In this document: positions 44,476 to 53,742 of the stretch, piece by piece
Layout of the letters: each line of letters starts with the position of its first letter
Position numbering within the stretch: position 1 is the first letter of the stretch
Assembly: GCF_016919005.1 (NCBI RefSeq)
Contig: NZ_JAFFQE010000001.1
Location: forward strand, 248,001 to 312,000
Direction: 5' to 3'
Length of the DNA: 64,000 nt
Origin: Desulfopila inferna
GTDB lineage: Bacteria; Desulfobacterota; Desulfobulbia; Desulfobulbales; Desulfocapsaceae
Notes under the pieces: generated by a model
Database searches by the model: none
Told to the model about the DNA's origin: nothing
The model's input: only the letters and a program-made list of their open reading frames with translations
Program-made: the position numbers and the translations under genes

Positions 44476-45413
44476 TGACTTCGAGTAAATTTCCAATAAA
44501 AGCCCCTGTGATTGTGCTGGTCGGACCAACGGCAATAGGCAAGACGGCCCTCTCTCTTGAAATTGCCGACAGGTTCGGCTGCGAGATAGTCAGCCTCGAT
44601 TCCATGCAGATATACCGTCACATGGACATTGGTACTGCAAAGGTTTCCCCACAGGAAAGGGAACATACCACGCATCATCTTATCGATGTTGTCAATCCTG
44701 ATGAACACTATGACGCCAGTGATTACGTGAGAGATGCCCTTGAAGCAATTGTCGGGATTCATCAAAGAAAAAAAATTCCAGTGGTAACCGGGGGCACCGG
44801 GTTATATCTTCGTGCATTAATCGAAGGTTTATTTAAGAGTGGTGCAAGTTTTCCGGAATTACGTGAGGAACTGCACAGAAGACTGGAGACGGAAGGGAGC
44901 TCGAAATTACATGAAGAGCTTCTGTCAAAAGACCGAATTACTGCACAAAAAATCCATAAAAACGATACTCACAGACTCATTCGGGCTCTGGAGATTTACC
45001 ATGGAACCGGAAAGAGTTGGAGTGATCATATAGCGGGGCATGCCCGGGAAAAAGGTAAGATAAGATTCGAACACATTATCCGACTTGGCCTAACCTGTGA
45101 ACGTGAGCTTCTTTATCGCAGGATAAATGAGCGGACCTCTTTGATGCTGCGGCAGGGACTGCGAGAAGAGGTACTCAAGCTGCTGGCTCACTATCATCGT
45201 GATCTCAAGTCCATGCAGTCTATTGGCTACCGCCATATGGCCGAACATTTACTCGATGGCACCCCGATAGAGAAGACAGAGGAGTTGTTGGCCAGAGATA
45301 CCCGCAGATACGCAAAACGGCAATACACCTGGTTTAAAAAAATGAATATCGAATGGTTTGAAACTGCTTCTCACCGGAAGATAATTACAAGAATACAGAA
45401 TTTTCTCGGCTAG
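44475..45413 (+). CDS. miaA: tRNA dimethylallyltransferase
   Basis: 312 residues from ATG 44475 (an in-frame TTG at 44466 is the alternative). P-loop VLVGPTAIGKTALSLEIA, DSMQIYRHMDIGTAKVS and PVVTGGTGLYLRALIEG are the family signatures. Adds a dimethylallyl group to A37 of tRNAs reading U; the product is the substrate of MiaB encoded at 49506. Start overlaps the minigene stop. Confidence 0.95.
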   Translation: MTSSKFPIKAPVIVLVGPTAIGKTALSLEIADRFGCEIVSLDSMQIYRHMDIGTAKVSPQEREHTTHHLIDVVNPDEHYDASDYVRDALEAIVGIHQRKKIPVVTGGTGLYLRALIEGLFKSGASFPELREELHRRLETEGSSKLHEELLSKDRITAQKIHKNDTHRLIRALEIYHGTGKSWSDHIAGHAREKGKIRFEHIIRLGLTCERELLYRRINERTSLMLRQGLREEVLKLLAHYHRDLKSMQSIGYRHMAEHLLDGTPIEKTEELLARDTRRYAKRQYTWFKKMNIEWFETASHRKIITRIQNFLG

Positions 45414-45463
45414 AAGTGTGTCGGAGAAGTGCAATTTTTCCTCAGATTTACTTAAAACCCATC

Positions 45464-47215
45464 ATGAAATCTTTGACAGAAAGATATTGGCGCCTTCCTC
45501 TGCCGTACATCGCCTCAGCGGACGAAAAAACATTAGCCGGGAAGTTCGGGGTAGAACCGGAAATTATCAAAATCCTGAATAATAGAGGACTTAGCGAGAA
45601 GAAGGAGATCGAGAAATTTCTCTATCCAACTCTGTACGATCTTGAGAATCCTTCAGAACTGCTGGGGATGGCGGAGGCCTGCGCCCTTGTTTATCAAGCA
45701 TTGATTGAAGAACAGGAGATTATCATCTGGGGAGATTATGATGTCGACGGAGTAACAGCAACCTGTGTGCTTGTTTCCTTTTTTCAAAGCCTGCAGATCA
45801 AAGTACGTTGGTTTATACCCAACAGGTTTACGGATGGATATGGCCTGGAACTGCAATCACTTAAAGTGTTACTTGAAGAATGTTCATCGTCCAATCCCTT
45901 GTTGATCACGGTGGACTGCGGCATTTCCAATGATGAGGAAGTTGCGTTTGCACGGTCGCGAGGCTGCAGGGTCATAGTGACGGATCACCACGAACCGGGG
46001 GAGGGGAATTGTTCAGCTGACGCAGTCATCAATCCTAAACAACGTGGTTGTCAATTTAAGGATAAGAATATCGCCGGAGTAGGCCTTGCCTTTTATCTGG
46101 CTATGGGGATACGGGCCTTTCTTGAGAAAAAGATGTTTTTCAATAGGGTGGTCATTAAGCCTAATCTAAAACAATTACTTGAGCTCGTGGCTATTGGTAC
46201 CATTGCTGATATGGTGTCTCTGACCAACTGTAACAGAATTCTGGTTAAAGCTGGTTTTGAAGTTCTCAACATCAGTCCCAGTCCGGGAGTTGCTGCCTTG
46301 CTGGAAGAATGCGATATTCGCTCAGCCAACATTACTGCAGAAGATATAGCTTTTCAGGTGGCCCCTAAGATAAACGCAGCCGGCAGACTTGAAGAAGCAG
46401 GCTTTGCCGCACATCTCTTACTGGAGAATGACCCAGCAATAGCTAAAAAGCTGGCGAGGAAATTATCAAATCTTAACAAGAAGCGTAAAGAATTGTGCGA
46501 AGAATGTCTAGAAACAACATTAACTAATATAGAATATAGTTTGAATTCAAATGATCATTGCTGTATAGCGAAAGTCGATTATTCCATAGGAATACTCGGA
46601 ATTGTAGCATCTCAGATCGGAGAGAAAACAGGAGTGCCGGTTATATTGGTAACATCGGCAAATGATAAAAAACTGGGCAGGGTGCTCAAAGGCTCATGCA
46701 GGTCAATTCCAGGCATAAATATTCACCAAGCATTGAAAAATTGTAAAGATTTCCTGATTAAATACGGGGGGCATCCAATGGCCGCCGGAGTAACTCTGCA
46801 CGAAGAAATGTTTGACGATTTCAGAAATGCATTTTCGGCACAGCTATCCGAACTCTCTTCCATGCCGGCAGAACCTAGGGAGGTCGATCTGGAAATGGAG
46901 ATGGAAAAGGTTCTTTCGGCAAAGATAATACAGCAGATGCAGATGCTGGAGCCTTTTGGGGTAGACAACGAAAAACCGATTTTTATCGATAGAAACATAA
47001 TCTTGCAGGATATCAACAAGCTGGGCCGCAATGGTGATCATTTATCTTTTCGCAAACGAGGCAGGTTCAAGAGTTTGAAATGTGTCGCATTCCGGTTTGG
47101 TGAATATGAAAACATCATTAAAAACAGTCCTGAATTCAATATGATCTATACCATTTCCATCTCAAGATATAAGAAAGCGGCCAAGTGGCAGGCTCAACTG
47201 GTGGATTTTCTTTAA
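45464..47215 (+). CDS. recJ: Single-stranded-DNA-specific exonuclease RecJ
   Basis: 583 residues from ATG 45464 (the frame opens at 45416; MKSLTERYWRLP is the natural start). DHH motifs are complete: WGDYDVDGVTA, TVDCGI, TDHHEPG, and DHHA1 GGHPMAAGVTL near residue 433. 5'-3' exonuclease in recombination and repair. Starts 50 bases after miaA. Confidence 0.95.
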   Translation: MKSLTERYWRLPLPYIASADEKTLAGKFGVEPEIIKILNNRGLSEKKEIEKFLYPTLYDLENPSELLGMAEACALVYQALIEEQEIIIWGDYDVDGVTATCVLVSFFQSLQIKVRWFIPNRFTDGYGLELQSLKVLLEECSSSNPLLITVDCGISNDEEVAFARSRGCRVIVTDHHEPGEGNCSADAVINPKQRGCQFKDKNIAGVGLAFYLAMGIRAFLEKKMFFNRVVIKPNLKQLLELVAIGTIADMVSLTNCNRILVKAGFEVLNISPSPGVAALLEECDIRSANITAEDIAFQVAPKINAAGRLEEAGFAAHLLLENDPAIAKKLARKLSNLNKKRKELCEECLETTLTNIEYSLNSNDHCCIAKVDYSIGILGIVASQIGEKTGVPVILVTSANDKKLGRVLKGSCRSIPGINIHQALKNCKDFLIKYGGHPMAAGVTLHEEMFDDFRNAFSAQLSELSSMPAEPREVDLEMEMEKVLSAKIIQQMQMLEPFGVDNEKPIFIDRNIILQDINKLGRNGDHLSFRKRGRFKSLKCVAFRFGEYENIIKNSPEFNMIYTISISRYKKAAKWQAQLVDFL

Positions 47216-47810
47216 TGATGAAATCATTCCCGGCTAACGCAACTTAGAAATCCTTGCTTTCGTTCTAAATATCATATATTTCTAGATATTTAAGTATTCA
47301 CTAGTCGAATTTTCCCTTTCTCTGGCTGCAATATTTTGATCTACAGCTAATTCCTTCCTGCAGAATTACACCCAAAACTCGGCTACGTCGTAAAAATAGG
47401 CTAGTCAGCCTGAATAGTAATTATTCCCCAGCAGGCGAACCGGAAAACCTGCCGGATCGCCGAACATTAATTTCGAATGAACTCCATCAAAACCTGGAGA
47501 AAGCGAAATCAAAAATAAGATGAGCGGGGAGAAACAGGAATTACATTAAAAATGTTCCTATGTAACTGTATTAACATATTATGCAAATACTATACATAAT
47601 ATATATTATGCGACATTGTATATATATCGATTCCAATTATAAATCTGGATGATCTTTTGCGGTTTCTCTTTTTAGCCAAAAATGGTAAGTAAAAACGCTC
47701 AGGTTGATTACAGGTGGAGATTTTTCCAATGCAATCTAATTATTATATTTGCTTGATTATGCGGAATAACAATAATATATTTTCCAGCGCTAAAGTTATT
47801 TGGAGATTTC
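47216..47810. other. 595-base spacer upstream of purB
   Basis: AT-rich, no gene. The stretch 47560-47640 is very AT-rich with many TATA-like steps. A weak promoter TTGCTT (47749-47754), 18-base spacer, TAATAT (47773-47778) lies just before purB. No purine riboswitch or PurR box recognised. A hairpin-prone segment at about 47430-47460 (GCAGGC...GCCTGC-like) is unremarkable. Confidence 0.45.
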
Positions 47811-49253
47811 ATGCGTAGAGATATTTACCAGGAACCACTTGTGGGACGCTATACGAGTACTGAAATGCAGTTTCTTTTTTCTGAAGAGTTTAAATTTACT
47901 ACTTGGCGGAAATGCTGGACTGCATTGGCGGAAGCGCAATTCGAGTTGGGCCTTGATTTAATAGATGGTGAGATGATTCGCCAGATGAAGGAAAATCAAA
48001 GCAACATCGATTACGAAGCCGCCTCACAAAAGGAAAAAGAGATTCGGCATGATGTTATGGCCCACGTCTTTGAATATGGTACTAAATGTCCTAAAGCTGA
48101 AGGTATTATTCATTTAGGAGCAACCTCGCAATTTGTTGTCTGCAACACCGATTTGATTATCCAGAAAAAGGCCCTGGAACTTATCCGGCGCGGGCTCCTC
48201 CAGGTAATACAGAATCTCTGCGATTTCTCGTATGCTCACAAAGACTTGGCCACTCTGGGATTCACACATTACCAACCTGCCCAACCTACCACTGTCGGCA
48301 AGCGAAATACCCTCTATATCCAGGACCTTATTTTGGATCTCGAATATATTGATTCTTTTCTCAAACAGATACGTGCTCGTGGCGCAAAAGGAACAGTCGG
48401 TACACAGGCGACTTTTCTGGAGCTTTTCAAAGGTGATCACAAAAAGGTTCGAGCGCTTGATCAACGAGTTGCTGAAAAGCTTGGATTTAACAAGACATTT
48501 GCCGTCACCGGTCAAACCTATAGCAGAAAATTGGACTGTAAATTAGTCGAATCACTAGCCGGAATTGCCACAACGGCACATAAGTTTGCTGTTGATCTGC
48601 GATTGCTGTCTAATCTCAAGGTCCAGGAAGAACCTTTTGCCAAAAACCAAACCGGCTCTTCTGCCATGGCTTACAAACGGAATCCTATGCGATCAGAACG
48701 GATGACCGGACTATGCCGGAAACTTATGGGACTCCCGACAAATTTTATGGGAACCTATGCCAACCAGTGGTTCGAGCGTACTCTTGATGACTCCGCCATT
48801 CGCAGGATGGATATCCCTCAAGCTTTTTTATTAAGCGATGCAATATTGAAGCTTTTTGTGAATATTACCTCGGATATGGTTGTATATCCGAAACAAATAG
48901 AAAAGCATTTACGTGCCGAACTCCCCTTCATGGCCACTGAGAAAATATTAATGGCGGCAGTGGAAAGAGGCAAAAGCCGGCAGGTGATGCATGAAGTGGT
49001 CAAGGAACATTCTATCGCCGCAGGGAAAAAGGTAAAGGAAGAAGGTTGCGAAAACGACCTTCTTCTTCGCCTTGCCAATGATCCAGCCATTCCGTTTGAT
49101 CTTGCCGAGCTCGAAGAATTGATCTCGCACTATGCTTCTTTTACCGGACGAGCCTCAGAACAGGTGCAGGAATATCTCGACGAAGTCGTTCTGCCGCTTC
49201 TAGAGGAAAATAAAAATCGTATGGCAGCCATTGACTCCTCCTTGAGTGTCTGA
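47811..49253 (+). CDS. purB: Adenylosuccinate lyase
   Basis: 480 residues, GGAG six bases before ATG. The sequence is of the eukaryote-like ADSL type: YEAASQKEKEIRHDVMAHVFE, IIHLGATSQFVVCNTD, TTVGKRNTLYIQDL, and the fumarase-superfamily signature QTGSSAMAYKRNPMRSER. Works at two steps of purine synthesis. Not obviously co-regulated with the upstream recJ. Confidence 0.95.
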   Translation: MRRDIYQEPLVGRYTSTEMQFLFSEEFKFTTWRKCWTALAEAQFELGLDLIDGEMIRQMKENQSNIDYEAASQKEKEIRHDVMAHVFEYGTKCPKAEGIIHLGATSQFVVCNTDLIIQKKALELIRRGLLQVIQNLCDFSYAHKDLATLGFTHYQPAQPTTVGKRNTLYIQDLILDLEYIDSFLKQIRARGAKGTVGTQATFLELFKGDHKKVRALDQRVAEKLGFNKTFAVTGQTYSRKLDCKLVESLAGIATTAHKFAVDLRLLSNLKVQEEPFAKNQTGSSAMAYKRNPMRSERMTGLCRKLMGLPTNFMGTYANQWFERTLDDSAIRRMDIPQAFLLSDAILKLFVNITSDMVVYPKQIEKHLRAELPFMATEKILMAAVERGKSRQVMHEVVKEHSIAAGKKVKEEGCENDLLLRLANDPAIPFDLAELEELISHYASFTGRASEQVQEYLDEVVLPLLEENKNRMAAIDSSLSV

Positions 49254-49259
49254 GAAATT

Positions 49260-49484
49260 ATGCAGCCAACACAAAATTTGGAAGTGATATATCTGCAAAT
49301 TCGAACGGATAAGTTTTATTATCTCAAATTTATTCTCGAGGCTTATGATGGTCTGGCAATCCTGTCCAGTTCTGGGATTCGTAAAGATATTGTTTTGGTG
49401 AGATATCCTGGTGAATTGCGGCAAACAGTGTTTGAACTCCTCGCTTCAATCGCCGCCCAAATAAACCCTTACGGGAAAAATTAA
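49260..49484 (+). CDS. DUF4911-family small protein
   Basis: 74 residues, starting six bases after the purB stop. Sequence LEVIYLQIRTDKFYYLKFILEAYDGLAIL resembles DUF4911, a small domain often next to miaB in deltaproteobacteria. No catalytic residues evident. Likely co-translated with miaB, 21 bases downstream. Confidence 0.75.
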   Translation: MQPTQNLEVIYLQIRTDKFYYLKFILEAYDGLAILSSSGIRKDIVLVRYPGELRQTVFELLASIAAQINPYGKN

Positions 49485-49505
49485 GCCCCCTACTTTCTCT
49501 ATATT

Positions 49506-50864
49506 ATGTCCTCGTCATTTTTTATTAAAACCTTTGGTTGCCAGATGAACGAACGCGATTCTGAAATCATTGCCCAATCCTTGCAACAGCATGATTACGT
49601 TGAAGCTCTGGATATGGATTCTGCCGATCTTATTGTCCTCAATACGTGTTCCATACGCGCAAAGGCAGAGCAGAAGGTCATGAGTTTGCTTGGCTATCTC
49701 CGTAAAAATAAAAAGCGGAATCCAAAATTGAAAATTTGTGTGGCTGGATGTGTTGCTCAGCAGGAAGGCAAGGCTTTAATAGAGCGAATGCCTCATGTCA
49801 ATCTGGTAGTCGGAACTCAGCATATCAACCAGATTCCGGCATTAATTGCCAACACCGACAAACACAGCCAGGTGGCAACCGAACTCAAAACTGATTATCA
49901 GATCCCTCGGTTCATTCCGGAAACGGAAACACACGATAACTGGGAAGCACCTCAATTCTCGGGCGGTAAAAGACCTTTTAGTAAATTTGTAACCATCATG
50001 CAGGGCTGCAATAATTATTGTACGTATTGTGTTGTTCCGCATACACGCGGGCGAGAAGTGTCTCGAATGTTCAAAGACATAGTTGATGAAGTTAAAGTAT
50101 TGGTTGAATCAGGTGTGCAAGATATCACCCTACTTGGCCAGAACGTCAATTCCTATGGATTAACCAATCAGGTAAGCGATGATGGTTCCGCGTGCTCCTT
50201 TCCGCAGCTTCTGAAAAAGGTCTCTCAGGTGCCTAATTTGAAAAGGCTTCGTTTTACTACTTCAAATCCCAAAGACCTGTCCCATGATTTGATGAGATGC
50301 TTTAGGGATCTCCCCAACCTTTGTCCGCAGTTTCATCTCCCTGTCCAATCCGGCTCCGATAAAGTACTTAAACGGATGAATCGTAAATATACCATGGAGA
50401 AATATATACAACTCGTCCAGGACCTACGAGAATATTGCCCTGAGATCATTCTGACTACGGATATTATAGTTGGTTTTCCCGGGGAAACGGAGGACGACTT
50501 TCAAAAGACCATGGAACTACTGGAGATTGTCCGATTTGATGGCTCTTTCTCGTTTAAATATTCCGACAGACCGGGTACTTCGTCCGTCAAGCTCGCCGGG
50601 AAAGTTGATGAAGAAGAAAAATCTCGCCGATTACGGCTTTTTCAAAATAGGCAGAACGAAATATGTCTGGATCAGAATAACAAGCATATAGGCAGGATAT
50701 ATGAGGTAATGGTTGAATCTGGAAGTGCAGGAAAATATCAGTGCCGATCCATCACCAATCATATCGTCCATATAGAGGCTCCTTCCATCTTTGAGCCAGG
50801 CAGCCTGATATCAGTCAAAATCCATCATGCAGGGCACCACTCTCTCCAGGGAAAAGTTTTATAG
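49506..50864 (+). CDS. miaB: tRNA-2-methylthio-N6-dimethylallyladenosine synthase
   Basis: 452 residues. N-terminal MTTase domain with FIKTFGCQMNERDSE and CVAGCVAQQEG; radical SAM motif QGCNNYCTYCVVPHTRGRE (about 169-187); C-terminal TRAM domain (about 385-452). Adds a methylthio group to i6A37, completing the pathway begun by MiaA. No clear SD at ATG 49506, so it relies on coupling to the upstream genes. Confidence 0.96.
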   Translation: MSSSFFIKTFGCQMNERDSEIIAQSLQQHDYVEALDMDSADLIVLNTCSIRAKAEQKVMSLLGYLRKNKKRNPKLKICVAGCVAQQEGKALIERMPHVNLVVGTQHINQIPALIANTDKHSQVATELKTDYQIPRFIPETETHDNWEAPQFSGGKRPFSKFVTIMQGCNNYCTYCVVPHTRGREVSRMFKDIVDEVKVLVESGVQDITLLGQNVNSYGLTNQVSDDGSACSFPQLLKKVSQVPNLKRLRFTTSNPKDLSHDLMRCFRDLPNLCPQFHLPVQSGSDKVLKRMNRKYTMEKYIQLVQDLREYCPEIILTTDIIVGFPGETEDDFQKTMELLEIVRFDGSFSFKYSDRPGTSSVKLAGKVDEEEKSRRLRLFQNRQNEICLDQNNKHIGRIYEVMVESGSAGKYQCRSITNHIVHIEAPSIFEPGSLISVKIHHAGHHSLQGKVL

Positions 50865-51433
50865 TTGCTGGCCCCGAATGTATTTTGAACATTCAAGGCC
50901 TCCTTCTGATTGTCCTATCTTTTTTATTGAGTTATTTTCTCGTATAACTTTCACTCCTTAGATCTTTCTGGGATTTTTTTTTATCTCCGGCATTGGACAA
51001 AAATTTTTCTTTTATATAGAATATATTTAACCCTGATGACTTGGATAAGAACATTTGACTGATTATTTTCCTATAATTGCAATAAGAAAACGATCTGTCT
51101 GGAACGAATTAACATTTCTGCTATAACAAAATTCTTGACGTAGTCACACAATAATATACAATGGTCGCTTTTTTCGTCTGCCTGGTAACCCGGCGTGGAA
51201 GTAGAGTTCTGCGGGTACTTTAGCTACCTTTGCAGGCTTTTTTGCCTGGTATTCATGGTTTTTAAATTCCTGGTACTCCCTAGATTTAACCTTCTGAACA
51301 GATACATGCCTCAGGTTAAACTCAGTGAGTAGTATTGCAATCAGCAAAAACCTTCGCTGGCGAAATTTCGCAGTATTGGTAAATAGTCAGATTTCTGATC
51401 TTTTGCTTAATATGGCGTGTGAGGAGGGAAAGT
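50865..51433. other. 570-base spacer after miaB with a strong promoter and structured element
   Basis: No gene. Contains the element at 51135-51243. A minus-strand frame (51144-51347) across the structured region is considered chance. Confidence 0.55.
51135..51243 (+). ncRNA. Candidate small RNA or terminating leader with its own promoter
   Basis: Promoter TTGACG (51135-51140), 16 bases, TACAAT (51157-51162). About seven bases later begins a segment with a terminator-like stem, CTGC+GGTA (51209-51217) / TACC+GCAG (51225-51235), followed by GC and six T (51238-51243). Competing pairs exist: GCCTG 51180-51184 with CAGGC 51233-51237, and ACCCG 51188-51192 with CGGGT 51212-51216, both excluding the terminator stem. 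So the RNA is about 75 bases, and could be an sRNA or an attenuating leader for the hydrolase gene at 51434. Does not match a riboswitch class I know. Confidence 0.5.
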
Positions 51434-51799
51434 ATGACAATTTTAGAAGGAATTTTGTGGCTGACTCTCAATGTGTACCACGAAGCGCGGTCGGAACCGC
51501 AGGTAGGTCAGGTTGCTGTTGCTCATGTTACCCTTAATCGGGCCGAAACTCTTAACTTATCGATAAAGGAGGTTGTACGGCAACCATATCAGTTCTCCTG
51601 GACATTTCAAAAAAAATCATATATCCCCGATGATCCGCAAGCTTTTTTCAAATGCATGCATTCCGTTTATCTTGCCCTTCAAACTCATGATTTCACTACG
51701 GGGGCGACTTTTTACCATCTTGATAAGATTGATCCCTATTGGGCATCTGAACTCCAGTATGTCAATCAGTACGGCTCCCATAAATTTTATAAAAAATAA
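51434..51799 (+). CDS. SleB-like cell wall hydrolase
   Basis: 121 residues from ATG 51434 with GAGGAGGG seven bases upstream. Hydrolase_2 (SleB) core: LNVYHEARSEPQVGQVAVAHVTLNR, VVRQPYQFSW, and TGATFYHLD. The catalytic Glu is in YHEAR. There is no signal peptide, so it may be phage-like or need another export route. Not part of an evident operon. Confidence 0.85.
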   Translation: MTILEGILWLTLNVYHEARSEPQVGQVAVAHVTLNRAETLNLSIKEVVRQPYQFSWTFQKKSYIPDDPQAFFKCMHSVYLALQTHDFTTGATFYHLDKIDPYWASELQYVNQYGSHKFYKK

Positions 51800-51976
51800 T
51801 GTTTGAGTCGTAAAAAGCTCGATATACATCATTGTAGATCCGAAAAGGCGTTACTGCGTATCCACACGATGCCCCCAAATCGTCATTTCAGGCTCTACGC
51901 CTGACATCTCGAAAGTTCTCCAAGCCTGCGCCAAGCAGAGTCACATCCCGGCAGGAAACTTAAGCCAATACCCATT

Positions 51977-52010
51977 ACGAGGAGTAAAAAAATACTCCTC
52001 GTGATTTTTT
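51977..52010 (+). terminator. Rho-independent terminator between converging genes
   Basis: ACGAGGAGTA (51977-51986), A6 loop, TACTCCTCGT (51993-52002), then GA and six T. It serves the plus strand; the converging aminotransferase ends at 52014. Confidence 0.85.
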
Positions 52011-52013
52011 CTT

Positions 52014-53216
52014 CTAAACGGCAGCGGCACCTTGCAGTGCTTCGCATATATTTTTCAACCTATCGTCATCCATTTTTACTGAGATCGGAAATACCAGAGT
52101 GCGCTCCAGGATAGCGGTGGATTTAGGCAGGAGTTCAGGGCTGTAAACCACCCTTCTCTTTCCCTCCGGTGTAGAAAAAGGCCATCCCGAAGAGGTAAGC
52201 GTCGAACCAGCGAGAAGATGTTCCCATTGAGGATAGAAATGCCAGGTGTTTTCCGAGAAATTAATGGCACCGGCGCCCTTTTCTCTGAGATGTCGGTTCA
52301 CTCTTTGACACTGTTCCTTATCTGCCAGCAGGAAGGCAAAGAAAGTAGCGGAGTCCCCTTCTGCATCGATGATTTTTCGCAGAGTTACACCTGGGATCGA
52401 TAAGGCCGCCTGTTGCAGTTTAGCCTTGTGCTGTTTCTGCTGCTTGATCATGAAATCCAGCTTGGCGAGCTGAGCAATACCTATAGCTCCCTGCAGTTCC
52501 ATCATTCGGTAGTTAAAACCGATAAAATTTCTGCCTTCGCCTCCACGAGTGCCGGGATTAGGAATATGATCATGGCCATGGTCATGATATTCAGACATGT
52601 TCCGCCACAGTTGCTCGTCGTTGGTAATGATCATTCCCCCTTCTCCGGTGGTCATGGTTTTTACCGGATCAAAAGAGAAGGTGCCGCATCTGCCAAATGA
52701 TCCCAGGGACCTGCCGTTGACTTTTCCTCCGGCAGCCTGTGCAGTATCTTCCAGAACAGGAATGCCGAACTCCTCTGCAATAGAGATAATCTCACTGATT
52801 TCGGCAGCGGAGCCGAGCATATGTACAGGAATGATACACTTTGTTCTGTCGTTGATCTTTTTTCTCAGATCCGCAGGATCCATATTCAGGGTTTCATTGA
52901 CTTCCGTAAAAACAGGAATAGCGCCGACATCGAGGATTGCCTCCCAGGTTGCGACAAAAGTAAAGCCCTGAGTTATTACCTCATCTCCAGGTCCAACTCC
53001 CAGAGCCATAAGGGCTACTTTTAACGCAGCAGTTCCTGATGTTACCGCCTGGGCATGAGTCACTCCGCAATACGCGGCAAACTTATCCTCAAGCTCTTTA
53101 ACCTTATAAATTCCTTTTCTCTGCTCGGGGAATTCATATCTGAAGAGAACGCCTGTATCAAGGACATCCGCAATTTCTTTTTTTTCTTCTTCTCCAAAAA
53201 GCTCAAAACCCGGCAT
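52014..53216 (-). CDS. DegT/DnrJ/EryC1/StrS-family aminotransferase
   Basis: 400 residues from ATG 53216 (AGGAGG seven bases upstream; the ATG at 53234 sits before the SD). PLP sugar-aminotransferase fold: THAQAVTSGTAALKVALMALGVGPGDEV, LEDTAQAAGGKVNGRSLGSFG, and PLP-Lys in FSFDPVKTMTTGEGG. Acts on nucleotide-sugar or similar keto substrates. Next to panDC and not to sugar genes, so the substrate is open. Confidence 0.9.
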   Translation of the reverse strand: MPGFELFGEEEKKEIADVLDTGVLFRYEFPEQRKGIYKVKELEDKFAAYCGVTHAQAVTSGTAALKVALMALGVGPGDEVITQGFTFVATWEAILDVGAIPVFTEVNETLNMDPADLRKKINDRTKCIIPVHMLGSAAEISEIISIAEEFGIPVLEDTAQAAGGKVNGRSLGSFGRCGTFSFDPVKTMTTGEGGMIITNDEQLWRNMSEYHDHGHDHIPNPGTRGGEGRNFIGFNYRMMELQGAIGIAQLAKLDFMIKQQKQHKAKLQQAALSIPGVTLRKIIDAEGDSATFFAFLLADKEQCQRVNRHLREKGAGAINFSENTWHFYPQWEHLLAGSTLTSSGWPFSTPEGKRRVVYSPELLPKSTAILERTLVFPISVKMDDDRLKNICEALQGAAAV

Positions 53217-53245
53217 TGCAAGGCCTCCTTCCATGAAGATTGGGT

Positions 53246-53608
53246 TTATTTGGTTAACATCTGTTTTATCGTGTTATTTTGGTCGATCAAGGCAATTCTG
53301 GGATGGTATCCTTCCAATTCAGTGCTGGAAAAGTGAGCAAAAGTGGCGATGATGATTCGATCTCCGACCATCCCTTTTCTGGCCGCGGCGCCGTTCAGGC
53401 CGATCATTCCGGACCGTCTTTCGCCGGCGATAGCATAGGTTTCAAACCTTTCACCATTGTTGATGTTGTATACCCTGACCATTTCGAACGGAATGATGCC
53501 GACGGCGTCCATAAGATCTCTATCTATGGTCAGGCTACCCTCGTAGGTAAGATCAGCCTGGGTTATTGTTGCCTTGTGAAGCTTGGCTTTCAGCATTTCT
53601 ATCAGCAT
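53246..53608 (-). CDS. panD: Aspartate 1-decarboxylase
   Basis: 120 residues. Makes beta-alanine for pantothenate. Self-cleavage site Gly24-Ser25 in LTYEGSLTID yields the pyruvoyl group; GMIGLNGAAARKGMVGDRIII is the usual core. Lies next to panC on the same strand with a 134-base gap. Confidence 0.95.
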   Translation of the reverse strand: MLIEMLKAKLHKATITQADLTYEGSLTIDRDLMDAVGIIPFEMVRVYNINNGERFETYAIAGERRSGMIGLNGAAARKGMVGDRIIIATFAHFSSTELEGYHPRIALIDQNNTIKQMLTK

Positions 53609-53742
53609 AAAAATAGTAATCCATTAAATATTTTTTAAAAAGTATTCAGGCAGGTTCGAATGAGCAAATAACCAAACCTCATTAAAATTTTCGACAGTGC
53701 CCGGAAGAGGAGGATGGCTGCTGCCGATAAGTAACAGTATAT

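Noticed and set aside
51180-51240. Minus-strand similarity to a c-di-GMP-I (GEMM) riboswitch
   Set aside because: GCAAA and CGGGTTACC-like pieces are present, but the segment is too short, the second helix is missing, and no minus-strand gene lies downstream.
51144-51347. 67-codon minus-strand frame over the structured element
   Set aside because: No SD, no family; the region is better explained by promoter and RNA structure.
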